Source: Nymphaea colorata (Eukaryota > Streptophyta > Magnoliopsida > Nymphaeales > Nymphaeaceae). Taken from it: a stretch of DNA of 64,000 bases. The position numbers were made by a program, and so were the translations under genes. The DNA lies in NCBI RefSeq assembly GCF_008831285.2, contig NC_045147.1:16532854-16596853 (forward strand), given 5' to 3'. Every line of letters begins with the position of its first letter. Position 1 is the stretch's first letter. Below, in pieces: positions 23,414-33,373 of the stretch. The notes under the pieces were generated by a model. The model had not been told where the DNA came from, searched no databases, and saw nothing but the letters and a program-made list of their open reading frames with translations.

Positions 23414-24879
23414 TCAATTAAATTATTTTGATGAAGGTACTTGATGACGCCAAAATGCGGATGACCAAGCCTGGAGTGCCAAAAATCAGCAGAAACACGC
23501 CTAAATCTGGATGAAAAGAAAGCTTCATGGAAATGACTAGAATCTTTAACGGTGCCATTAGAATCTCCAATGACGTAAACTCCATCTTTCTTACTGCCTT
23601 GCGCCACTGTCTTGCCCGTTCTCCTGTCCTTTAAGCAGCAAGATGAAGAGGAAAACTCAAAGGTATAAGGTAAATCTGTAGTTATTTGACTTACGGACAA
23701 CAAATTTTTCTTCAATTGAGGAACGTATAACACTTTAGAGAGAGGAATATAAGAACCATGAACGACCAAATTTCCTTGACCAGTATGAGTTATGGGCAGA
23801 GATTTACCATTTCCAATAATCACACGATCAGAACCATGATAAATAGATTTGTTAGAAATCTTACCCGCATCGCCAGTCATGTGGCTGGAGGCTCTCGAGT
23901 CAGCTAACCATTCAGCGTTGTTTCCATCATCAAGAGATAGAGCAGTCATGGCTTGTTGAGCATCTTCTGCTTGATAACCATGATTGAAACGTTCAAAGCA
24001 CTTAATAGCGGAATGATATTTTTTTCCGCATATTTGACAAACAACAGCACTTTTGTTTTTCTTATCATCAGATTTGGGAAAGTGGGAATCGTTGATTTGA
24101 AACTGATTGTAATTGCGTCCTCTATTATGATTGTAGTTGCGACCGCGACCGCGCCCGCGACCATGACTATGGTTAGGTTGACGTTGATTCACCATAGCCA
24201 TAAGAGGAGGCGTGGGACTTTTGAGGCGAGTGTCAAAACTTTGAAGGAGTGGAACAACTTCTTCATAGGATGGAGCAGGAGGTCGAATCATGGCAGCGAC
24301 AAAGGCTTCATATCCATCACCAAGTCCTTGGAGCAGCCAATAAACTCGCGCCCCATCATCAACAGGTTTCCCAATGGCAGCAAGATCATCACAGATTGCT
24401 TTGGATTTGTTGATGTATTCATCAACAGAATCATCACCCTTTTTGAGAGACGTAAGCAAATGAGTTAGGTGAAACTCTCTCTCTCTCGACTTGCGAGAGT
24501 AGGCATCCATAAGAGAGCTCCAAATGTCCCTTGATGTCTCTTGACCAACAACTCGACCAAGAGCACTTTCAGTCAAGGTACTGATTATCCATCCCTTGAC
24601 GAGGCGATCTGATTTCTTCCAAGCTGTGAACTGGGGATTAACAGTCCTTTTCTGGCCTAAAGGATCAGCTGCATCAATGACGAATTCAGCAGGAGCAACA
24701 ACGTCTCCAGTGAGAAAGCCTTGAAGATCTTGGCTTTCAATAAGAGCGAGAATCTGTGTCTTCCATAAAAGAAAGTTCTCTGGTCGCAGCTTAAGAGAAA
24801 CAAAGTTGGAGACGTTGATAGAATAAGGATAAGGATAAGAAATCTGTACCAGCGTGGAGGAAGATGAAATAGATGCCAT
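23245..24879 (-). CDS. copia gag, protease and start of integrase (frame-shifted)
   Basis: I start at the ATG at 24879 (MASISSSS), just inside the primer site; an in-frame ATG further out lies in the LTR. The first 250 or so residues are a UBN2/copia-type Gag. A glycine- and arginine-rich stretch (GRGRGRNYNHNRGRN) and a CCHC zinc knuckle follow (CQICGKKYHSAIKC, C-x2-C-x4-H-x4-C). The protease motif reads WLADSRASSHMT where copia elements have DSGA, with the arginine codon at 23893-23895. A GAG-pre-integrase segment (FWHSRLGHP) then begins. After about NNLIDVH the frame runs into non-homologous sequence and stops at 23245, because of an apparent deletion and frameshift. A native single gag-pol frame is expected in this family. 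Confidence 0.92.
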   Translation of the reverse strand: MASISSSSTLVQISYPYPYSINVSNFVSLKLRPENFLLWKTQILALIESQDLQGFLTGDVVAPAEFVIDAADPLGQKRTVNPQFTAWKKSDRLVKGWIISTLTESALGRVVGQETSRDIWSSLMDAYSRKSREREFHLTHLLTSLKKGDDSVDEYINKSKAICDDLAAIGKPVDDGARVYWLLQGLGDGYEAFVAAMIRPPAPSYEEVVPLLQSFDTRLKSPTPPLMAMVNQRQPNHSHGRGRGRGRNYNHNRGRNYNQFQINDSHFPKSDDKKNKSAVVCQICGKKYHSAIKCFERFNHGYQAEDAQQAMTALSLDDGNNAEWLADSRASSHMTGDAGKISNKSIYHGSDRVIIGNGKSLPITHTGQGNLVVHGSYIPLSKVLYVPQLKKNLLSVSQITTDLPYTFEFSSSSCCLKDRRTGKTVAQGSKKDGVYVIGDSNGTVKDSSHFHEAFFSSRFRRVSADFWHSRLGHPHFGVIKYLHQNNLIDVHVNFRFLKEIIVLWKFLEKFILTYGDRHLLRRILGIAIMLFSLTSGHDLHGCIH

Positions 24880-24882
24880 CGT

Positions 24883-24896
24883 TGGCTCTGATACCA
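24883..24896 (-). other. Primer binding site, initiator tRNA-Met type
   Basis: In element orientation TGGTATCAGAGCCA follows the 5' LTR with no spacer. It is complementary to the 3' end of plant initiator methionine tRNA, the usual copia primer. Confidence 0.93.
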
Positions 24897-25269
24897 TATA
24901 GAAAAACAGAGTAGGAGCAGAGCAAACACAAAATATAACGTGGTTCAGCTTAAGAAAGCCTACGTCCACGGTGAGAAAACACGCCAAGAGAGTTCCTTTT
25001 CTTTTATTAATTAGTACAGATGGCGTGAAGGGTATATATAGCGTTAAGGATCTACGCTATAAGGCAGTTTTCTACTGCCTTTGTTACAAAAGATTTCTTC
25101 CTTGTCCTGCCAAGATTTGGTTTCCTTGTTTTCAGAATCTTCCCTTATCGCTGTGATAGTTGCAACAACATCGTTGCCATCTTTATTGCTAACCAAAAGA
25201 TTAGGACGTTGGCTGTTATGTAACTGATCTTCTCTATCTGTGATGATCTCCTTTCCATAATTGCTAACA
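24897..25269 (-). repeat. 5' LTR of the copia element
   Basis: This 373-bp LTR carries the element promoter. In element orientation a CTATATATACC TATA-like box lies at about 25031-25041. The outer border is fixed by GTGAG at 25270-25274 and the inner border by the adjacent tRNA primer site. Transcription would run away from the 3' part of the SRO gene, antisense to that gene. Confidence 0.96.
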
Positions 25270-25274
25270 GTGAG
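25270..25274. repeat. Target-site duplication GTGAG, right copy
   Basis: Exact repeat of 20286-20290, directly flanking the right LTR. Confidence 0.97.
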
Positions 25275-27236
25275 AACGAGAACAGAGGGAACGGCGAAAA
25301 CATGAAGGTCGCAGATAGACCAACACTTGAGGCGGAATTTAAAAGTGCTGTCAACGGAACAGATCGTTCAAAGACAGCGGATGAGAATCACGTCCGAGTT
25401 TCATATACAAGGGTTGTAACCATTCAGCAGGGAGGCAAGAATGGTGGCTTTGATCGGGTTCTTGGTCCCAGTTCAAAATGCAATGGAGAAATGAAAGAAC
25501 TAATTGGTGAAGGCGGTGAGTTGCCGCCCAAGGATGGAGCTTGTGGATGACAGCCGTCCAGTTTGAGGGATGGGGCTCCATTATATCCCGGGTCGGGGGC
25601 CCTGCGTGATACGGTACAGGCATTAGATAGAGGTTCAAGTGATTATATTCGTGTCCGTAACATATTTCTTATCGGAATGGGAACGCTCGTTACAGCTGCT
25701 GATATAGTGGGGATCTATCGGTATTCTCCCACTTGTATATTAGCGCAGAAACGGGTAAAGTTATTTGAGGACTCAATTCAGTTTGTGAAAGGTTACCGTG
25801 GAGATGCAAACGTTCGATATGCATGGTATGGTTCTGGGATAGAAGGTATTCTCGAGGTTATGCTTCATGGCTTCGGAAGAATTCGTAAGCCAGCGAATGG
25901 AGTGGCTTATGGGAGCAGGGTATATCTTTCGCCGTATGAATGCTCTCATATCAGGTTTCTATTTTTTCCTTTTAACAATGCTACAGTCGTGTTTCTACGT
26001 TCCTGGTTGTTGCATTCTGATAACTCTTTGACAAGAAGTCTTCGTGAATTGCTTATGTGCTGAAAGATGTCTATTTTCTATTTCAAATGCTTGCTTACAG
26101 CTCTAGTTATTCGGACGTTGACGAAATTGGCATGCCACACATGGTCTTATGTCGTGTGATAATGGGAAATATGGAAAAGACCCCTTTTGGCTCCGAGCAA
26201 TTCCATCCTAGCAGTGAAAGATTTGACAGTGGTGTGGATGATCTTAGTAATCCCAAGCACTATGTCGTTTGGGGCACTGACATGAACATACACATACTTC
26301 CGGACTATGTTTTGAGCTTTAAGATACCCCCTGTTGCCCAAGGTAATCTGGTCTCACCAATATGGTTGAATGTTTGTATGCATTTTATTAAGTTTTTCAG
26401 CTTCATGATCATTCAGATGCTGATCTCCTTTTTCTGCATTACCTTAGTCTTTCTAAAATATTCAGAGACTCGCACTGAACTGAAGGGAAGGCATAGCAAG
26501 ATTGGGTCAGCGACAGTTACAGATTCCCAACCCCCTGACGTACAAAGCAAATCGTCATACGTTCTAATTTGGTAAGAGCGGACATTCTGAACCTCAATCA
26601 GTAAAAACCATTGTTTCTTTAACATCCCGGTATTAAAGTTTGTCCATGTACTGAATGGGATCCAATCACTTCCCAATTAATGGACCATGATTTATGGTTG
26701 TGTCATTTGGTGGCTTACCATGAAAAGATACCTGATGTATTTTGTAGATAAAGGCATCCGTGTTTTATGACTGTACCACGTTCATAGTAGATAAGACAAG
26801 TTTCTTTTGCTTATCTTTAGGCCACATATGGACAATAGCTCTCCAACGTTCTCAGAGTGGCCAGCAAAATATACAGACAAATCTCCTGGAGATGGCGTTG
26901 AATCCAAGTTCCATTAGACTACCATTTGTGCTACTGATTGCTGCAACTAAGAAGTATGTATATGCAGATGCCAAGAAGCAACTTGATTATTACGTTGGAG
27001 AGTTCGAGGTTTGAAAATTTTGAAAGTTTAATTGACTTTCATGTTGTATTTTGAACATTGGTCATATGTTATATGTTGGTTTCTGCCAGGAGAAAAGGCT
27101 GACCAGAGAGGATGTAGTTAAAAAGTTTAGGCTGATTGTTGGGGACGGCCTGCTTATGAACATCTTGCAAAAGTGGCAAAAACTTGAGGTTTGTACCAAA
27201 AAGGTTTCTCGAACTTGTCTTGTTAATGCACGGTGA
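25275..27236 (+). CDS. RCD1/SRO-like protein, 3' part with PARP-like and RST domains
   Basis: Continuation of the SRO gene beyond the copia element. The frame from 25275 fits the upstream half. A TGA at 25548-25550 is in this frame unless a candidate 111-bp intron (25516-25626, GTGAGT...TTAG) is removed; that splice keeps frame. The PARP-like domain lies in exons 25627-25954 and 26101-26342 (RGDANVRYAWYGSG, GSRVYLSPYECS, SSERFDSGVDDLSNPKHYVVW). The canonical PARP histidine position appears as tyrosine (WYGS), consistent with the enzymatically inactive SRO type. A further exon is 26466-26571. The RST domain lies in exons ending at 27008 and starting at 27090 (EKRLTREDVVKKFRLIVGDGLL). The last exon is open to a stop at 27234-27236, or a donor at 27189 may be used. 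The 26571 exon and an RST exon starting at 26821 do not agree in phase; an acceptor at 26857 would. Confidence 0.8.
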
Positions 27237-30200
27237 CTGATGGAAGTGAAGGCACTAGATCATTTGTCTATCTTACCTCATACTACCTTGATGATTACAT
27301 CTCAAATTTCTAGCTCATTTTTCCTATGTTAGTCAAATTCATATCTATGTTGATTATTTTCCTCTTAATTTCCGCAAATAAGTACAAGTTTCAACAACCC
27401 CCTGAACATTTCTCTTTGCTCTTCATGGATCTAGTCGTTCAGTTACTACCATTAAAAAACACAGTGAAATGGAAATTTGAGTTTCCTTGTTAAACATGGT
27501 TAGGACAGAAACAGTAAACACCCGTATGCAGTTTAACAACAATAACACAGATGAGGCGACATTTAAGTAGAGTATTAATCTGAAAATTATAATATATAAT
27601 TATTTCTATTTTTTCAATTTCACTTAGTTTAAAAGATTCCACAATCAAAAGTACTTCTTACTTGGGGAATCATAAGTATCATCAAATAAAATCCTTAGCC
27701 CTTCAATCAATATCTTAATTAGATTGCCATCATATTCTAATAATCATTCTGAAATTAGATTTACGAAAGAGCATATTTTTCACAAGCTTCCAAATTTTCC
27801 TTTTTCCAAATGCTTCCTGTCAATATCAATAAAAAGACAGTTACATTTCTCTCTACTAAGAAATCGTAAGTATGAATAACATCTTTAATAAATTATGTGC
27901 TTATAGAAGAACTTACATTTCTAATACCACCATAAACAGTTTACTTACATGCTGCAATAACATGATAATGCAATTCAGTTAATTTCTATGCATGTTCTTA
28001 ACACAAAAAACTATGTATGCTCACGTAAGAAAAGTTAAATTCTTACCGTGCAGCCACCTAGGAAACTATATGTGTGTGTGTGCGAGTGTGGTGCATGACA
28101 TAAGGAATTGCATTGAACTTGACTCCTGTTGGTCAGGCCCCAGCAAAGAGCATGAGAAAATGATGTTCTTATTCCAATCTCAGGTTGTAGATGTGTTAAT
28201 CGTGTCTTAATTAGTTAAAACCATGTACTAAATTAGTTACTTTTACAGTTTTTTAACAGAAAAGATCAACAGCCTGGATTGCATAAAAGATTGATTCAAA
28301 TCTTTTCAACAAACTAATTCAAACTAAAATGTATTCTACAGTAAATAAGTATTTAAAAGTTAAACTGCATCCATATGTTTAGAATCTTTAGATTCCTTAA
28401 AAAACGTCATGCATCATGTTTCTTACTGGAGCCTAACTTGGAACCTAATAACAATGGGACAAGATGGAAAGTTTTAGTCACATATTTTTACATATTCTTT
28501 TGGGTCTGTTCAGTAAATGGTCTTGCCTATTCTTTTGAGAACTAACTGTTGTAGATATGTTTCTCATGCCTTAAACTATTAAAAATCAACATAAAAATCC
28601 TTTTCTTTTGGACATATAAGATGGGTTTTATTAGCTAAAAGATTTTGAATACTAATTTTTGAACTTTTATAGAATCCTGGTTACACATCTGAAAAAATGT
28701 CATTTTTATATAAATTTATAATGTTTTTAGCTATGCTGATCAATTCCATTCGGTTGTTTTTGAGATTTTGAAATATCAGATTCAAACATTCACCACAGTC
28801 CTAATCCTGCCGAAAATGACCTGCTATTATTTCTTCAGCCTTTCCCAGCTGCAGATGAATCCGTTCATAGAGGAGGAACTATGGAAAAATGGATTTGTTT
28901 TAGTAAATGAAAGCATCTTTCCATATTTGGGTCCTCGTTGGTTACCCTCCTGCTAATGTTATGGTATTGCAGAAAGATGTAACTTTTGGCTGGGAGAAGA
29001 AACAAATTTAAATGCATTTTCAGGTGCAAAAGAATTGCAGTTTTTATTAGTTGCAAAAACAGATCAGCATCCAAATAGATCAAGTATACAAATATGTCAT
29101 GTCACATGTGTTGAACTCGCTATGATTATTTAGATGCACAAATTATCTTTTGTTGCCTCTCAGTTCGTTATGCTTATTTTCTGAGCAAGCTGTCGTGGAA
29201 GATGTGACAATAATTTATCCTTTTTTGGCTTATTTCGATATGTGTTTTGTTTGCAGGGAAACAGAACTCGACAAATGCTGTTCTGGAAGCTTTAGGATGA
29301 CAAACGCAGGTATGCTTAGTGGCATAATATTCGTATTTCATTCTCTGATTTCACTTTATCATTTTTTCTGCTTCCATAATTCCACTTCTCCAGGATATTA
29401 GGTTAGAGTACGAATGTGAGAATCATTTATTATTACTCAAGTGACTGTCATCATGTTGTAATTACTAGTGGAGATCTCATGTATGACTTGTGAACAACCA
29501 AATTTAGCTGGAGATCTATGATTCTCAAATAGAAATATTTGTGACTATTATTAAGCAGTGGCTTCAGAAATGGTGTAACTGCAATTTCTATTATGGGCAT
29601 TATATGTGAGGCATGGGCAGAAGCAAACTGGATTTTTGAGATGGACAATTATTGAGGGTTCCCATATTTGGGTCCAAATTTACTTTATGTCCAGAAACCT
29701 TCCATTTTATTGCTTCATTTTTATTGTTTCAGGAGAATTATTGTAGCTACCTATTTTTTCTCCAGATATCCTTTCTTGCAGAAAATAGAAAAAGGCTGCA
29801 GAAATTTCATGCTCCGCTCTGCTGAGTCAGTCAAGTTTTAGTATGACTTGTTGAGCTATAAATTTAGTCTGAGACTCATACATCTATTTGATATGTGTAT
29901 TTGTGTGTTTTGCATCACATCGTATATCAAGCATCTTATATACAGTGTTTTTATGTGGCATGTAACATAAAAAGTTTATTTTTTGTGTTATTTTGAATAT
30001 TAGGCTTTTATAAGCCAAAAAAAATTGGGCCTTCAATGTTTAATCCATTGTAAAAATCTGATCTATACATTGGAAAACATTATCTTGTGCTAATTTAAAG
30101 GTTTTTCGACGTGGTGATTACATGTGTTTACTTGTTTCCACTAGTAGAAGACACTGGTAAGTTCATCAGCTAGGCTGCTCCAATATACACAATACCCATC

Positions 30201-30339
30201 CCCTTGGAACACACAAGAAAAAAATGCAAGCACATAAAAATATTCATAAAATCATTAGCAACATTTCCTTCTTGTCATTAAAGGCTTTTCTGCTTTGCAC
30301 CTTTCATTGCCATTCTTTTTCTCCAATGGCTGTTGACAA

Positions 30340-30385
<46 letters not shown>

Positions 30386-30521
30386 AACATACCAACATAT
30401 ATGTGCGTGTGTGTGTGTATGTGCATGTGCGCGTGTGCAGACATTGTTAACTGATGTTTTCCATTGGATAAGCATGTGTAGTTTCATTCACTACATGACT
30501 TCAATGCCTTTTCCTAAACAG
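27237..30521. other. Intergenic DNA downstream of SRO
   Basis: This is AT-rich, with the SRO 3' UTR presumably at the left. A small segment at about 29258-29310 is bordered by TTTGTTTGCAG and CAG-GTATGC and could pass for a short exon, but I can attach it to no gene. A TC(n) tract (30343-30371), TATC repeats and a GT-rich stretch (30400-30440) are present. Confidence 0.35.
30343..30440. repeat. Compound microsatellite (TC)n-(TATC)n-(GT)n
   Basis: About 29 bp of TC repeats pass into TATC units, and after about 15 bp into a GT/GC-rich alternating tract (GTGCGTGTGTGTGTGTATG and on). It lies outside any recognised gene. Confidence 0.8.
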
Positions 30522-30833
30522 AAAGAATACTCCAATGACTATAATATATATGTACTTCTTCAAGACTTTCTGTTAATGCATTCTTTTTATGAAATTCTAT
30601 GAATTACTAGTGCAACAGTGGTCTGATACTTCCACATGAATTGCATGCATTAAATGCAGAGCGTGCTGAAGTTAAAAGAAAGGATATACTTTAATGACTG
30701 TCATATGTCTATTCTAAAAAGGCTTTCTGTCATGCATTGTCAATCTGAAATTGTGTGAACAACTAGTGGAATGGTGACCTGATATTTCCACTTGAATTGC
30801 ATGTTAGATTAAATGCAGAGCATACTCAAGTTT
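30522..30833. repeat. Diverged tandem duplication, period about 155 bp
   Basis: Copy A (about 30522-30674) and copy B (about 30675-30833) share AGAAAG-ATACT, CAATGACT / TAATGACT, CTTTCTGT, ACTAGTG, TTGAATTGCATG-like words in the same order, and both end AAATGCAGAGC followed by CAAGTT or GAAGTT. It is old by its divergence and has no coding content. Confidence 0.65.
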
Positions 30834-33373
30834 GGTGCTTGTGACTGGATAAAAAGTTTTAGTTTCCTTTTTTCTAAAATTTGTTGATCAAACTTGGTGG
30901 ATAAAGTACAAGATATGAGAGCTTTTAAGGGGAAGGCCATTCTCGTAAGCCAGAGCTGGTGATAGATATCATATTGGTGAGCAACCTGGTGACCATGTGC
31001 GTCATGATTACTTCGTCATTGAAATGGAAGTTTATCATGGGCTTGAACATTCAGAGACCCTGCAGTTTCTCTTCAAGATATGGTTCCTTTCTTTGCTTTT
31101 TCTTGTCCATATATAGAAGGAAGTCATCCACATCCCTATTCAATACTTGGAAGAGAAGAGGAAATGGTGGAACTCAATAATGAGAACTTTTTGGGAGATT
31201 GAACTCTTTGATGGAGGTAAATTTTTGCCTTTTTGTCGACGTAGCAGGTTATCTTTTGGACTTCCATCAATCAGCAACAATCATATGGTTTTTTGAAAAG
31301 GGCCATGGGTCATTGTGCGCAGAAGCCTTGCAATGGAATCTTAAGATGGGGTTTGAGATTTCCATGTTTTTGGGAACCACATTCTGTGCTTATTTTGGAT
31401 CATATTCATTCTTCCACCTACCATTCTGAGCAATTGCCATCTCTCTTTAGTTAGTTGAGGTCTCCGTTATTAGTATCAACTAGTATGGTTTTCAATTGGT
31501 TGATATGTACCATATTGGCAGCTTGTATTGGCTGGGATATGCCAATGTGCACCATATTGGCCCCTTACCAATATGAGATAGGAAAATACTAATTCTTGTA
31601 ACTTTTCTATTTTTTGATGGTTAATAGTCTCTTAAAATGGTTTTTATTTTTTAAATTTAAATATGACAAATAATCTAAGTCATCAAAATTTGATAGACTG
31701 AGATGGTACAATTTCACCTTGTCATTTTGTAAAGCTATTCACCACTGATAATGTTACTGAAACATTGTTTGAGGTTAGTTACTGGTGATGCTCATTACTA
31801 TGGATGAAAGGTCGATCAGAGCTTCACTACCTCAGTGTGAAAATCCACATTACTTTTGAATCAGTGGCACTGGTGGAACGAACCCTATTTCTTTTGGCTT
31901 AAATTCTGGTGGAATGTAAAACTTGAACAAGCTATTCAGACTTTCTCATGCTTGTACTCATACTGCAGATAGATAAGCTAGGACTTTTCTGTTAATTTCA
32001 AATTAATCAAGTTTGATAATGGCATGTCGCATGCAAGAAAAGGCACTCAAATACAGGTCCCCAAGTTCAATATTGCATGTGAAATCACTTTTTGATTTGG
32101 ACATTCTGGAATATGCTTTTGTTGGACTTTTGAGATAAATCTGGTTTCATCTTACTGAGGACAGTGTTACTTTTTTATGCTGATAGTAGTCCTAAATTCA
32201 ATCACTTCGCTGATGGTTTGCAAGATGTTCGCAAGGATTCATTGTCGGTATGAAGACTTCTGTTTATCATGCTTGGTGGCTCGTGTTTCCAATTTTCAAG
32301 AGCATGATCTCTCAAAAGGATTGAAGCAACAGATCATGCAACAGATCATGATTGAAGCTGTAGAACTTTTTGCTTGACTATTTTCAAGAGCATGATCTAT
32401 CAAGAGCATGATCTCTCAAAAGGATCATGCAACAGCACACTAACAAAGCTCTATCAGCCACGTTAAATACGGGGCCAGTGCCTGCGAATTTGACTCCTTC
32501 ACTGGACGATCTTCCATGCCGTTGCCAGAACTTCCAGATCACTGGATTTGAATCTTGGCTTCAGCTCCAATCCAGACCGGCAGGTCGACAGCAGCGTATC
32601 TACCTTCGCTTTTGCGAAGTCCATGATCGATTGGCTGTTCCGATTTCCAGATAATGAGGGAAAAAGGACTACTTCTCTCAACAAGGTCTGTTGAATCATG
32701 GTCATATAGTTCTCAGGTTTTTAAGAGCGAAGTTGTTGTTGAGTTTTTTTTTTTTTTTTTTGACAAAGTTGTTTTTCTCAATAAAATCTCTGTAAATTTT
32801 TTGTAAAATGAAAAGAATTCTTAAAGAAGCTAGATAAAGTAATAAAAATAATGTTTGAATGATGATAAATAATTAATTTACGTGTAGATTTGCATCTACA
32901 ACGATATTAACGTTAAAAAAAGGAAAAAATGAGAAGAATTGCAAAAAGGGAGACGGAAATGGGAATAAATTTATTTTTTATTTGCTAAATATGCAAAATT
33001 GTTCACTTTTTTTTTGTTAATATCGCCATGTTGTTAAAAATATCCCGATATTTGTGAGTGTTTTCAACTCCCTGATCAACTGAATTCCAATCGAGTTAAA
33101 TACTCGACCCGAATCTAATAAAAGTTCAATGTGCCACTGACAAATGTCGGATCTCATACTAAATACGGATTTAAATTCATTTTAGAACAAAGAAAAGTTT
33201 GGGTTCGCGTCATGATCCAATCCAATTACATAAGTTAGATCTGACACCGATGTTCATATTCCTCTGAGTTTTGGACCGCTTCCAAACTGAGATTCAACAC
33301 GTGCCCGACCCGTTTACTCTCCATAGGAAGGCCGGGACGCGGGAAGGGCAACGAGGGAGCAGTGGCGGCAAGA
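30834..33373. other. Intergenic DNA upstream of the 2OG dioxygenase
   Basis: No gene is recognised. Short ACAGATCATGCA / AGAGCATGATCT words repeat at 32300-32430. A T(17) run lies near 32745-32761. About 33080-33290 carries the degenerate GAATCC-like dispersed sequence. The last 60-80 bases, GC-rich and without stops, lead into the ATG at 33374 and are the probable 5' leader. Confidence 0.35.

Larger units (their letters stand above)
20291..25269 (-). mobile_element. Complete Ty1/copia LTR retrotransposon, 4979 bp
   Basis: The element has two 373-bp LTRs, a tRNA-iMet primer site, gag-protease and integrase-RT-RNase H frames, a polypurine tract and a 5-bp target duplication. Integrase precedes reverse transcriptase, which places it in Ty1/copia. 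It lies antisense to the SRO gene it interrupts. The LTRs differ at only two positions that I can find (T/C near 20394 versus 25001 and T/C near 20533 versus 25139), so the insertion is young. Both LTRs begin TG and end TA in element orientation, not CA. Two coding lesions (protease DSRA and an integrase zinc-finger frameshift) suggest that this copy is not autonomous. Confidence 0.97.
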
